Below are positions 7,827 to 15,862 of a stretch of DNA of 15,862 nucleotides, piece by piece (the first letter of the stretch is position 1; the number at the start of each line of letters is the position of its first letter). Position numbers and translations under genes: made by a program. The notes below the pieces were generated by a model, which had not been told where the DNA came from, did not search any database, and saw only the letters and a program-made list of their open reading frames with translations. The DNA comes from CAYFQV01 sp964654185. GTDB lineage: Bacteria > Spirochaetota > Spirochaetia > DSM-27196 > PWMO01. The stretch is from positions 1 through 15,862 of the forward strand of contig CAZZIE010000096.1 of NCBI GenBank assembly GCA_964654185.1, given 5' to 3'.

Positions 7827-7892
7827 CTATGACGCGGCGCTCCCGCCGCGTTCTTCAACCTATGACGCGGCGCTCCCGCCGCGTTCTTCAAC
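7827..7892. repeat. perfect 33-bp tandem direct repeat, two copies, each with a GC hairpin
   Basis: Copy 1 is 7827-7859 and copy 2 is 7860-7892; they are identical at all 33 positions and abut without spacer. Each contains an 8-bp hairpin, ACGCGGCG/CGCCGCGT with loop CTCC. Copy 2 is exactly the last 10 codons and stop codon of the minus-strand secreted-protein gene (peptide VEERGGSAAS). Copy 1 repeats the same 11 codons in frame immediately beyond the stop. No further copy was noticed in the window. It may be a recent slippage or duplication event, or a dispersed palindromic element that has entered the gene end. Confidence 0.93.
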
Positions 7893-8717
7893 TTGGTTCT
7901 GGAACCAGGTGAAGATCGCTTGCACGCGGTTCTCGAAGCTGCGGCGAAGGCGATCCTCCATGCCGAGGGTGGTCAGCACGTCCACTGCGGCGTGTCCGTA
8001 GAAGACCAGGCCCTCATCGGTTGCGGCGACGCTGACGTAGACGTGCATGGCCTCGCGCGCGACGACGGGCACGATTCCGAGGTACCTCACCGGGGAGATG
8101 TTTACGAGGCGGAGATAGTACGCTCCCTCGCCGTAGCGGTAGGTGACCGTGTAGGTGTTCTTTCCGAAGCTCGAATCGTGCTGATAGGCGTATATCTGAT
8201 CGTAACGCGGAACCGAGGTCACCGTTGGATCGGGAACGGGAGTGCGGTTGCCGGGATCCGCAATGACCATGGACTCATGGAAGAGCTCCCGCCACTTCTC
8301 CCGGGTGTGGGAGTAGTATTGCAGTCCCTCCATGGTGCTGATGGATCTCAGGACGTTGTAGACGAAGAGCTCCGGATCCTCCGCGTCCCGGATCTCCTCC
8401 TGCAGCGGAATGAGGTATACCGACTCCAGGGCGAAGGCCGGCTCGAGGGCTTCGAGGCTCTCGGCAACCTGATCGACCGTCCAGATCCGCGGGCCCAGAT
8501 CAATGCTGTAGCCGGGATTGGTAAAGGCCGAGACCTTCCCATCCTCTCGCAGCTTCTCGAGATCTTCCGCAGTGAAATGCGGAAAGAGCGAATCGAGGTC
8601 GTACACGGGAAGGTCACGGATGGTTCCGGTCTGTTGCGGTTCCGCGCCGACCTGGAGGAGGGGGAAGAGAAGGAGGACCATGATGAGGGTGCACGTTGCT
8701 TTGGCCGGATTCTTCAT
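7860..8717 (-). CDS. secreted protein of unknown function
   Basis: A 285-residue protein with a clear signal peptide: Lys at 2 and 6, hydrophobic core LIMVLLLFPLLQ, likely cleavage after VGA at about residue 25. There is no lipobox Cys, so it is probably periplasmic or secreted. The mature part shows no motif I can name. It resembles spirochaete-restricted secreted proteins (possibly the family called DUF6675, not verified). It contains a 'NVLRSISTMEGLQYYS' segment (121-136), an aromatic-rich stretch (about 173-204) and a helical C-terminus. The open frame extends upstream over murG, but the ATG at 8717 is chosen because the signal peptide starts there and GAGG lies five bases ahead. It is divergent from murG with a 43-bp gap. 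The last 10 codons and stop are one copy of a perfect tandem repeat, so the tail VEERGGSAAS may be a recent addition. Confidence 0.85.
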   Translation of the reverse strand: MKNPAKATCTLIMVLLLFPLLQVGAEPQQTGTIRDLPVYDLDSLFPHFTAEDLEKLREDGKVSAFTNPGYSIDLGPRIWTVDQVAESLEALEPAFALESVYLIPLQEEIRDAEDPELFVYNVLRSISTMEGLQYYSHTREKWRELFHESMVIADPGNRTPVPDPTVTSVPRYDQIYAYQHDSSFGKNTYTVTYRYGEGAYYLRLVNISPVRYLGIVPVVAREAMHVYVSVAATDEGLVFYGHAAVDVLTTLGMEDRLRRSFENRVQAIFTWFQNQVEERGGSAAS

Positions 8718-8760
8718 GATAGCCTCGAATATACAGCGAGAGTGGTAGCGACACAAACTC

Positions 8761-9852
8761 ATGAGTGACGATCTGATTCTTTGCACCGGCGGCGGAACCG
8801 GGGGCCACGTGTTCCCCGGGCTTGCCGTGATCGAAGCGTTATCCGAACAATGGGAGGGGTCGATCGGATGGATCGGATCGGCCCGCGGGGTGGAGCGCGA
8901 CATTGTTGCCTCCTTCGGGGTGCCCTTCTGGAGTATCCCCGCAGGTAAGCTCCGGCGATATCTCTCATTCGCAAACCTGGTGGATCTCTTTCGGGTCGTC
9001 GCCGGCTTCTTTGCCTCCGTGGCGGTGCTCGCCCGTCTGCGTCCGACGGCGCTCTTCTCGAAGGGCGGCTTTGTCAGCGTGCCTCCGGTCATGGCAGCGT
9101 GGGTCCTCCGTATTCCGGTATTCAGCCATGAGTCCGACGTTGATCCGGGTCTGGCAACGCGCATCAACGCGCGGTTTTCCCGGCAGGTGTTCATTCCTTA
9201 CGAACGGAGCCGCAGATACTACCCGGCGCGGCTGCAGGAGCGACTGGTCGTCACCGGAAACCCCGTTCGCCGGGGGGTTCTACAGGCGGATCCGACAGCG
9301 GGACGCAGCTTCTGCGGGTTCCCCGGAGACCGTCCGGTCGTTCTCTTCGGCGGCGGCAGCCAGGGAGCCGCCCAGATCAACGAGATCGTCCAGAAGGCTT
9401 TGCCCCGTCTGCGAAAGCGTGCGGACATTGTGCATCAGCGGGGCCGTCACCCCGCCGTGTCGCCGAACGCCGGCGACTACGTTTCCTTCGAGTTTCTGGT
9501 GGAGGAGTTTCCGGATGTGCTTGCCGCGGCGGATCTGGTGGTGTGCCGGGCCGGAGCGGGAACACTCTGGGAGTTGGCGGCGACGGGGACCCCGGCGGTG
9601 CTGATCCCTCTCATGTTTGGAAGTTCCCGGGGAGATCAGGTGCGCAACGCGGAGGTTTACAGTGAAACCGGGGCTGCGATATCACTTGTCGGAGACGCCG
9701 CAACACCGGCCGCCGTCGCCGACGCCGTCGAGACTCTGCTCAGCGACCCGGCGCGGCTCAGTCAGATGGCAGAGGCGGCCGCCTCCTTCGGCGCCGCCGA
9801 GGCGGCCCCGTTGATCGCGTCGACTCTTCGTGCAGCCGCGCTGCGCCGATAA
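8761..9852 (+). CDS. murG: MurG, UDP-GlcNAc:lipid I N-acetylglucosaminyltransferase
   Basis: MurG adds GlcNAc to lipid I on the inner face of the cytoplasmic membrane to give lipid II, the last cytosolic step of peptidoglycan precursor synthesis. The 363-residue length is normal for this GT28 enzyme. N-terminal domain motifs: GGGTGGHVFPGLA (10-22) with His16, KGGFVSVPP (101-109) and HESDVDPGLA (123-132), the HESD variant of the E. coli HEQN loop. C-terminal donor-binding motifs: GGGSQGA (197-203), VCRAGAGTLWEL (261-272) with Glu271 at the ribose-binding position, and DQVRNAE (292-298). No membrane segment is expected. It is the first gene of the plus-strand cluster. No good Shine-Dalgarno sequence precedes the ATG (only a loose GAGAG about 18 bases ahead), so initiation may be weak or the message nearly leaderless. 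Confidence 0.95.
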   Translation: MSDDLILCTGGGTGGHVFPGLAVIEALSEQWEGSIGWIGSARGVERDIVASFGVPFWSIPAGKLRRYLSFANLVDLFRVVAGFFASVAVLARLRPTALFSKGGFVSVPPVMAAWVLRIPVFSHESDVDPGLATRINARFSRQVFIPYERSRRYYPARLQERLVVTGNPVRRGVLQADPTAGRSFCGFPGDRPVVLFGGGSQGAAQINEIVQKALPRLRKRADIVHQRGRHPAVSPNAGDYVSFEFLVEEFPDVLAAADLVVCRAGAGTLWELAATGTPAVLIPLMFGSSRGDQVRNAEVYSETGAAISLVGDAATPAAVADAVETLLSDPARLSQMAEAAASFGAAEAAPLIASTLRAAALRR

Positions 9853-9888
9853 TGTCCATAGTCGACGATGCTGGTAGCCAGATAGGAT

Positions 9889-10377
9889 ATGCAGTTTACC
9901 GCCATTGACATTGTCTTCGCTCTCATCGTGGTGTTCACGACTATTCGCGCCGGTGTCCGCGGTTTCGTCCGGGAGCTCATGTCCATGGCCTCCGTGGTGG
10001 CCGGTATTCTCGCGGCGGTGCTCTTCTCCGCTCTGGTTGCCGAGCTGATCGTGGAGTTCTTCGGCTCCTCTGCGTGGAGCCAGATTGTCGCCTTCCTTGG
10101 CATCTTCGTGCTCGGGTATGCTATTGTGAAACTGTTCGAGAAGGGACTCCAGGGGCTGGTCGAGCGGATTCATCTCGAGAGCCTTGACCACGCGCTGGGG
10201 CTCTTTCTCGGCGTCGCCGAAGGGGTGCTGCTGACCTTCGTCGCAATTCTGGTGATTCAGGTACAGCCCTTCGTGCATCCGGAACGACTGCTCCAGGGGA
10301 GCGCCTTCGCCCGGCTGCTGTTGCCGTTTCTTCCCTACGCGTCGGAGTTCATTACGAAGAGGACCCAGAGTGTTTGA
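9889..10377 (+). CDS. CvpA family membrane protein
   Basis: A 162-residue integral membrane protein of the CvpA (colicin V production) family, whose exact activity is unsettled. Four hydrophobic segments lie at about 4-20, 32-53, 64-83 and 104-124. The family's charged motif IRAGVRGFVREL follows the first segment (19-30), and LDHALGLFLGVAEG (99-112) corresponds to the conserved D-x-x-L-G-x-x-x-G-x-x-x-G before the last one. The gene starts 36 bp after murG and overlaps the next gene by 8 bp. AGGA sits almost directly against the ATG, too close for a normal ribosome-binding site. I see no better in-frame start, because the first membrane segment begins right here. The position between murG and the polymerase III-like gene probably reflects an operon. 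Confidence 0.87.
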   Translation: MQFTAIDIVFALIVVFTTIRAGVRGFVRELMSMASVVAGILAAVLFSALVAELIVEFFGSSAWSQIVAFLGIFVLGYAIVKLFEKGLQGLVERIHLESLDHALGLFLGVAEGVLLTFVAILVIQVQPFVHPERLLQGSAFARLLLPFLPYASEFITKRTQSV

Positions 10378-11578
10378 GAACATCCTTGGCCACGAGCACG
10401 TGGTCGAGCAACTCCGCGCCTCCATCTCATCAGGGACGCTGCCGTCCACGCTGCTCTTCGCCGGACCTGCGTACAGCGGCAAGTTGACTACCGCTCTCGA
10501 GGTCGCCCGAGGCCTTACCTGCACCGGCGACGGAAGCTGGGGCTGCCGATGTCACGCCTGCAAGCAGCAACGTGCTCTCCTTCATCCGGAGACGATGCTG
10601 GTTGGTAATCGCGACTTCCTCCCGGAGGTTCGCCTGTCCCGGCAGACGCTCCTGCGCAGTCCGCAGCCGGCGACGCTCTACCTCTTCCTTCGAAGTGTTC
10701 GGAAGCTCACGCGGCGGTTCGACTCGCTCCTGTGGGAGGGAGATGAGCAGCGCGTGGCAAAGAGCACCGAGGCGCTGAACGAGGTGGAGGAGCTCCTGCG
10801 GGGGCTCGACGTCGAGCGCTCACCGGAAGACCCGACGGAGCTGGAACGCGTGTCCGGAGAGATCCTGCGGCAGAGCGAGGAGGCGCTTCGGCACGTCCCG
10901 ACGGAGCTTACCCCCATTGCGGTGGTGAGAAACCTATCCTTCTGGGCGCGAATCGCCCCGGCCGGTCCGGCCAAGATTGCCATTGTTGACGATGCCGAAG
11001 GGCTGAATGAGGCGTCCCGAAACGCAATGCTGAAGATTCTCGAAGAGCCCCCGGGCTCCGTCTACTTCATTCTCCTCGCCGAGCGGAGTCAGGCGGTCAT
11101 TGAGACCGTTCGCTCCCGCGCCCGCCTCTACACCTTCGGCGCCCGCGGGAGCGATATGGAGCAGTCGGTGATCCGGCGTATCTTCCGGCACCCCGACGTT
11201 GATGCAGCCTCTCTGCGCGAGTACTTTCTGAACCACGCCGGCGGACACGATCGAGAGACGGTTTCTCATCTGGCTCAGCGAACCGCGGAGCTCATGCGGT
11301 CGGCGCCGGGATGGGAGCGACACGCCGCGATCGAGGCGCTGGCCAAAGACATCGACACAAATCTTGGTCGAAGCGGATACCGCGGGTTCTTCGAGGAGTT
11401 GCTGGGGCATCTGCCGGGTGGCGCCGGCAGTGACGGCGTGGAGGCGGCCCTCGATCGGCGCCGTGTCGGAGATGCACTGGCGGAGGCGGCACACCGAACG
11501 GAGGTCCTGAACATGTCCATGCATAATGTCCTCGAGGATCTGGTGTACAAGTTGGAGCACCATGCGGAAGTTTATTGA
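10370..11578 (+). CDS. holB: DNA polymerase III delta-prime/DnaX-like clamp-loader ATPase
   Basis: A 402-residue AAA+ protein of the clamp-loader family, which opens and loads the sliding clamp at primed DNA. Visible motifs: the start FENILGHEHVVEQL, typical of DnaX/delta-prime; a P-loop GPAYSGKL (32-39) with Leu where Ser/Thr is usual; a zinc-module pattern of four cysteines (51, 59, 61, 64); VDDAEGLNEASRNAMLKILEEPP (206-228 region), the Walker B/sensor 1 stretch; and RSRA (248-251), matching the SRC arginine-finger motif with Cys replaced by Ala. Between the zinc module and the Walker B region there are about 100 extra residues (about 80-185) of charged helical sequence not found in ordinary delta-prime (about 330 residues). 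The altered P-loop and shortened C-terminal part favour delta-prime over tau/gamma. It overlaps cvpA by 8 bp and the kinase gene by 17 bp. Confidence 0.82.
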   Translation: MFENILGHEHVVEQLRASISSGTLPSTLLFAGPAYSGKLTTALEVARGLTCTGDGSWGCRCHACKQQRALLHPETMLVGNRDFLPEVRLSRQTLLRSPQPATLYLFLRSVRKLTRRFDSLLWEGDEQRVAKSTEALNEVEELLRGLDVERSPEDPTELERVSGEILRQSEEALRHVPTELTPIAVVRNLSFWARIAPAGPAKIAIVDDAEGLNEASRNAMLKILEEPPGSVYFILLAERSQAVIETVRSRARLYTFGARGSDMEQSVIRRIFRHPDVDAASLREYFLNHAGGHDRETVSHLAQRTAELMRSAPGWERHAAIEALAKDIDTNLGRSGYRGFFEELLGHLPGGAGSDGVEAALDRRRVGDALAEAAHRTEVLNMSMHNVLEDLVYKLEHHAEVY

Positions 11579-12724
11579 GCGGGCACTCCAGAAACTACCG
11601 AAGCTCGACTCGGAGCAGATTCGGGCCCTCATCTACGATCTGGCCAACGAGAACGATCGCCTTGAGAGCGTGCTGGACTCGCTGACCGATGGTGTGCTGG
11701 TCTCGGATGAGGAGCACAACCTCATTCTCGTCAACAAGCCGGCGGAACGGCTGGTGCCGCTGGCGGGGACGGATATCTTTGAGCGGCGAATCTGGGATGC
11801 CATTGCGGACGAAGAGATCTCGGCCTTCGTCGAGGATGCCCTGGTCAGGCAGGAGTCCCTCTTTGATGAGGAGTTCACCCTCGGTACCTCCGGATCGAGC
11901 CGCACCCTTGCCGTGAGTGTCCTTCCTGTGGTGAAGGAGGGGCACATCCAGGGGAACATTCTCCTGGTGGAGGACATTACCGAGCGAAAGAGCAAGGAAG
12001 CGCGTCTTCGCCGCGCCGAGAGCCTTGCCTCATTGACGACTCTGGCGGCGGGTGTTGCTCACGAGATCAAGAACCCCCTCGGATCGATTGGTATCCACAT
12101 TCAGCTTGTGCAGAAGTCGCTACAGGAGGAGGAGATCGATCGCGGGCGCGTGCAGGGCTACATTGATGTGGTCAACGAGGAGGTGAGCCGACTGAACAAG
12201 ATCGTCGTCGACTTCCTCTTCGCCATGCGTCCCATGAACGTCGAGCTCGGCGACGGTGACCTCAACGATGTCGTCAGAGGCGTCCTGGACTTCGTGCAGT
12301 ACGAGCTCGAGACGAGCGACATTGATCTCTCGGTGGACCTTTCGCCCTCCCTGCCCAAGATAGAGCTCGACGAGAAGTACCTCAAACAGGCGCTGATGAA
12401 CATCATCAAGAACGCCATTGCCGCCATGCCGGAAGGCGGGTCCTTGCGTGTATGGACCGAACGGCGCGGGGACGAGGTACAGCTCAACATTGCCGACACC
12501 GGCGTGGGCATGAGCGAGGACGTAGCGGAGAAGATCTTCGAGCCCTATTTCACCACCAAGGACTTCGGATCGGGAATCGGTCTGACCCTGGTCTACAAAG
12601 TCGTGAAGGAGCACCTCGGCGAGGTCTCGGTGGACACCGAAGAGGGGAAGGGAACGACCTTCACTCTCTCCTTCCCGGTTCCGCAGCGTGAGCGGCACCT
12701 ACTCAGCTTCCGTGGAGAGAATGC

Positions 12725-12728
<4 letters not shown>
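11562..12728 (+). CDS. cytosolic PAS sensor histidine kinase (NtrB/AtoS type)
   Basis: A 388-residue soluble histidine kinase; no membrane segment is present, so the signal should be intracellular. A PAS domain covers about 33-143 (DSLTDGVLVSDEEHNLILVN start, LLVEDITERK end). HisKA carries His167 in GVAHEIKNPLGS, the NtrB-type H box. The ATPase domain shows the N box (NIIKNAIAAMPEGG, 280-293), G1 (DTGVGM, 312-317), the F-box-like IFEPYFTTK (325-333) and G2 (GSGIGLTL, 336-343). The frame is open a further 12 codons upstream, but the ATG at 11562 is preceded by GGAG at a suitable distance and gives the better N-terminus. It overlaps the ATPase gene by 17 bp and the sigma-54 activator by four, so kinase and regulator are almost certainly a pair. 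It corresponds by context to the AtoS-like kinase of Treponema and is analogous to Hk2 of Borrelia (from memory). Confidence 0.92.
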
Positions 12729-14173
<1,445 letters not shown>

Positions 14174-14193
14174 CTCCTCCCGGCTCGGACCGG

Positions 14194-14625
14194 TTACTGC
14201 CGCGGCCGGTCGCCGTAGTACTGCTTCAATCGCTGGTAGGAGTAGTTGAGCTGCTTCGTGATTTCCGTGGCGGTCGCGTACTTCTTCGGATTGCTCGCGA
14301 AACGGTCCGGATGATACTGAGCGAGCTGGCTCTTGTACGCCCGCTGGACCTCTTTCCAGGGAGCGCCGACCGGCACTTCCAGGTTCTGGAAGTCGCGCTC
14401 GAGCTCCGAAGGTACCCCGCCGCGGTGCATGCCGGTCCCGGACCGACCGGCGTGGTGATCCTCCGGGTTTCCGTCGTAGTTTTCCCCGCGCATGAAGCTC
14501 TCGAGCTCTTCCCACGCCTCACTCATGTCGGGGTCGTATCGGCCCGTTCCTGAGTCGACGGGCTCATCCACGAAGGAATCTATTATACGGTTCAGCTTGT
14601 CGAAGATGTCCACAGTGGGGGCCAT
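14194..14625 (-). CDS. protein with C-terminal J domain (DnaJ-like co-chaperone)
   Basis: A 143-residue protein ending in a J domain (about 78-137), the module that stimulates the ATPase of DnaK-type Hsp70 chaperones. The essential HPD tripeptide is at 105-107 (QYHPDRF), between the helix EVQRAYKSQLAQ and the helix 118-133 ending in LNYSYQRLK. Canonical DnaJ has its J domain at the N-terminus followed by Gly/Phe and zinc regions; none of these are present. The N-terminal 70 residues are acidic and Gly/His-rich and I do not recognise them; the first about 20 (IFDKLNRIIDSFVDE) could be a helix. The ATG at 14625 is preferred, with GAGGG nine bases ahead; a TTG at 14652 would add nine residues. 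It is downstream of the aspartate kinase gene on the same strand (142-bp gap) and converges on the sigma-54 activator. Confidence 0.85.
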   Translation of the reverse strand: MAPTVDIFDKLNRIIDSFVDEPVDSGTGRYDPDMSEAWEELESFMRGENYDGNPEDHHAGRSGTGMHRGGVPSELERDFQNLEVPVGAPWKEVQRAYKSQLAQYHPDRFASNPKKYATATEITKQLNYSYQRLKQYYGDRPRQ

Positions 14626-14659
14626 GATATCGGTCCCTCGCCGGCAGCACAACCTCCTC

Positions 14660-14678
14660 CCCGGGAACGTCGCCCGGG
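14660..14678. other. hairpin between lysC and the J-domain gene
   Basis: Inverted repeat CCCGGG-AACGTCG-CCCGGG, followed on the minus strand at once by the purine-rich GGAGGAGG at 14659-14652 and then the J-domain gene start about 27 bases further on. It could be a transcript-end structure or influence translation of the J-domain gene. No T-run is present. The rest of the 142-bp gap shows nothing I can name. Confidence 0.25.
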
Positions 14679-14767
14679 CAACTCACCCGGCACGTCACGA
14701 GCGCGGCGGATGGGCTCTTGCACACAGGCCTGATTGGCTGCTGCATCCAGGTCAGGTGAGGAACGTG

Positions 14768-15862
14768 TTAATTGAGAAACGTCGTGTGAAGCCGCCGCAC
14801 GGCATCCACACCGTTCTCTGCCGAAACAACCAGAGAGAGATTGGTGTCGGATGAGCCGAGTGAGATCAGGCGGACCTGTATACCCTCGAGGGTGTGAAAG
14901 ACCCGGGCGAGCACGCCGGTGTCCTTCCACAGGTCCTTACCCACCAGGGAGACAATGGCCTTCTCCTCCTCGACGGTGACCTGGCCGTGCTCCTCCAGCT
15001 CCCGGACGGCCTCGGAAATGCTGCGCGGCGTATCCACCGTCATGCTCACCGAAACCTCGGAGGTAGCGACCAGGTCAACCGAGACCTGATGGCGGGCGAA
15101 GACGCCGAAGATGCGGCTCAGGAAGCCGTAGGCGTTCAGCATACGGTACGAGTTGATGGTGATGACGGTGATCCCGCGCTTGAGGGTCAGGGCGCGGACT
15201 CCGCGCTCGGCGAACTCGCCGGTAATGCGCGTTCCCGCGCGGTCGGGTCGTTCCGTATTCCGGACGAAGACGGGGATGCCGTGTTCGATCGCCGGTTGGA
15301 TGGTGGAGGGGTGGACCACCCGGGCACCGAAGAAGGCGAGCTCAGCGGCTTCAACGTAGCTGATGTCCTCCAGGGTACGGGCCTCCGGAACGATTCGCGG
15401 ATCAGCGCTCATGATGCCGTCAACATCGGTCCAGATCTGGACCTCTTCGGCCCCCAGGGCCGATCCGATGATGGTGGCCGTGTAGTCCGAGCCACCGCGG
15501 CCGAGGGTCGTGGTGACCCCGGAGGCGTCCCCGGCAATGAAGCCCTGGAGGATGCGGAGTTCGCCCGGCTGTGGATTCACTCCGGCGCGCAGGAGTCGGG
15601 TCGTTTCCGGGAAGTCCGGAGTAGCGGCACCGAAGGCTGCGTCGGTCCGGATGAGGGATCGGCTGTCGAGGAGGGTGCAGGGGACTCCCCGCGCCCGGGC
15701 GCCGGCGTGGATGACGAGCGTCGACAGGCGCTCACCGAAGGAAAGCAGCGCATCCATGGTGCGGGGGGAGCACTCACGGATGAGCGTGACCCCCTGGAGA
15801 AGGTTGCGCATCTCCTGGAAGAGTTCCTGAAGCCGCGCCACGGGGTTCTCTTCGTCGGAATC
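14768..15862 (-). CDS. lysC: aspartate kinase, LysC type (5' truncated by window edge)
   Basis: Aspartate kinase phosphorylates L-aspartate with ATP, the first step toward lysine (or diaminopimelate), threonine and methionine. The frame is open to the window edge; 364 residues are visible, and comparison with E. coli LysC (449) suggests about 75-80 N-terminal residues, including the KFGGTS nucleotide-binding motif, are missing. Visible motifs: SFGERLSTL (41-49), the TTTLGRGGSDYTA catalytic loop (117-129), IWTDVDGIMSADPR (143-156), and EAAELAFFGARVVHP (171-185). Two ACT regulatory domains follow. The first contains GFLSRIFGVFARHQVSVDL (246-264) and TSEVSVSMTVD (267-277), close to the lysine-sensing region of E. 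coli LysC. Lysine feedback inhibition is therefore likely but inferred. It has no fused homoserine dehydrogenase. In spirochaetes with a meso-diaminopimelate or ornithine wall the pathway would also feed cell-wall or lysine synthesis. Confidence 0.95.
   Translation of the reverse strand, partial: DSDEENPVARLQELFQEMRNLLQGVTLIRECSPRTMDALLSFGERLSTLVIHAGARARGVPCTLLDSRSLIRTDAAFGAATPDFPETTRLLRAGVNPQPGELRILQGFIAGDASGVTTTLGRGGSDYTATIIGSALGAEEVQIWTDVDGIMSADPRIVPEARTLEDISYVEAAELAFFGARVVHPSTIQPAIEHGIPVFVRNTERPDRAGTRITGEFAERGVRALTLKRGITVITINSYRMLNAYGFLSRIFGVFARHQVSVDLVATSEVSVSMTVDTPRSISEAVRELEEHGQVTVEEEKAIVSLVGKDLWKDTGVLARVFHTLEGIQVRLISLGSSDTNLSLVVSAENGVDAVRRLHTTFLN

Larger units (their letters stand above)
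7550..7859. other. gene-free region upstream of phoU
   Basis: This roughly 310-bp stretch lies between phoU and the upstream secreted-protein gene, both read on the minus strand. I see no convincing gene in it. It must hold the phoU promoter and the end of the upstream transcript. It is less GC-rich than its surroundings around 7690-7800. It contains hairpin 7648-7661 (GGCCC/GGGCC), a candidate Pho-box-like direct repeat (7696-7712), palindrome 7733-7746, an AT hairpin (7763-7781), hairpin 7786-7803 and one copy of a 33-bp repeat. On the minus strand the phoU leader also contains GCAAGAAATTGC, a small GAAA-tetraloop hairpin. Confidence 0.6.

Noticed and set aside
8728..8756. Promoter-like TTGTGT-17 bp-TATATT on the minus strand before the secreted-protein gene
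   Set aside because: The -10-like element would place the transcript start inside or after the ribosome-binding site of that gene, so it is unlikely to be the working promoter as drawn.
8718..9194. N-terminal extension of the secreted-protein frame across murG
   Set aside because: The extra 159 residues are antisense to murG motifs and would bury the signal peptide; the start at 8717 has its own ribosome-binding site.
12040..12056. Sigma-54-like TGGC...TTGC pair inside the kinase gene
   Set aside because: The spacing is off by one base and it lies within coding sequence; no other good -24/-12 site was noticed.

Overview
The window looks like the chromosome of a high-GC, free-living spirochaete (Spirochaetales-like). 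Pointers are the run murG - cvpA - polymerase III delta-prime-like ATPase - soluble PAS histidine kinase - NtrC-type regulator (as I remember it, a similar murG/cvpA/AtoS/AtoC neighbourhood occurs in Treponema), the relaxed lipobox, and a secreted orphan protein of a type I associate with spirochaetes. This assignment is inference from gene content and was not searched. No tRNA, rRNA, CRISPR array, phage gene or transposase is visible, and coding density is very high.

Layout. (1) 1-4134, plus strand: the 3' half of uvrB, a small SH3-like lipoprotein, a long DUF445 membrane protein and a GGDEF diguanylate cyclase with a degenerate receiver domain. The first three genes overlap by ATGA and the fourth starts 20 bp later, so they probably form one operon. 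(2) 4135-4229: a short convergent gap with two GC-rich hairpins. (3) 4230-7549, minus strand: phoU, a phoB-type regulator and a phoR-type kinase, in that transcription order, forming a phosphate-signalling operon without the Pst transporter in view. (4) 7550-7859: the longest gene-free stretch, with a candidate Pho-box-like repeat, several hairpins and a perfect 33-bp tandem duplication. (5) 7860-8717, minus strand: a secreted protein of unknown function. (6) 8761-14173, plus strand: murG, cvpA, delta-prime-like ATPase, PAS kinase and sigma-54 activator, four of whose five genes are within a few bases of each other or overlapping. (7) 14194-15862, minus strand: a protein with a C-terminal J domain and, upstream of it, an aspartate kinase of the LysC type whose N-terminus lies outside the window.

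How the genes work together. Three signalling circuits are packed into 16 kb: c-di-GMP synthesis, phosphate sensing (PhoR-PhoB-PhoU), and a cytosolic kinase/sigma-54 activator pair coupled to peptidoglycan precursor synthesis (MurG) and a replication clamp-loader subunit. Most of this is recognisable housekeeping and regulation. I did not find a clear new defence, mobile or biosynthetic system. The least ordinary items are the receiver domain of the cyclase (phosphoacceptor Asp replaced by Gly plus a ~50-residue acidic insert), the exact duplication of a gene's last 10 codons together with its stop codon, the secreted orphan protein, and the large insertion in the delta-prime-like ATPase.
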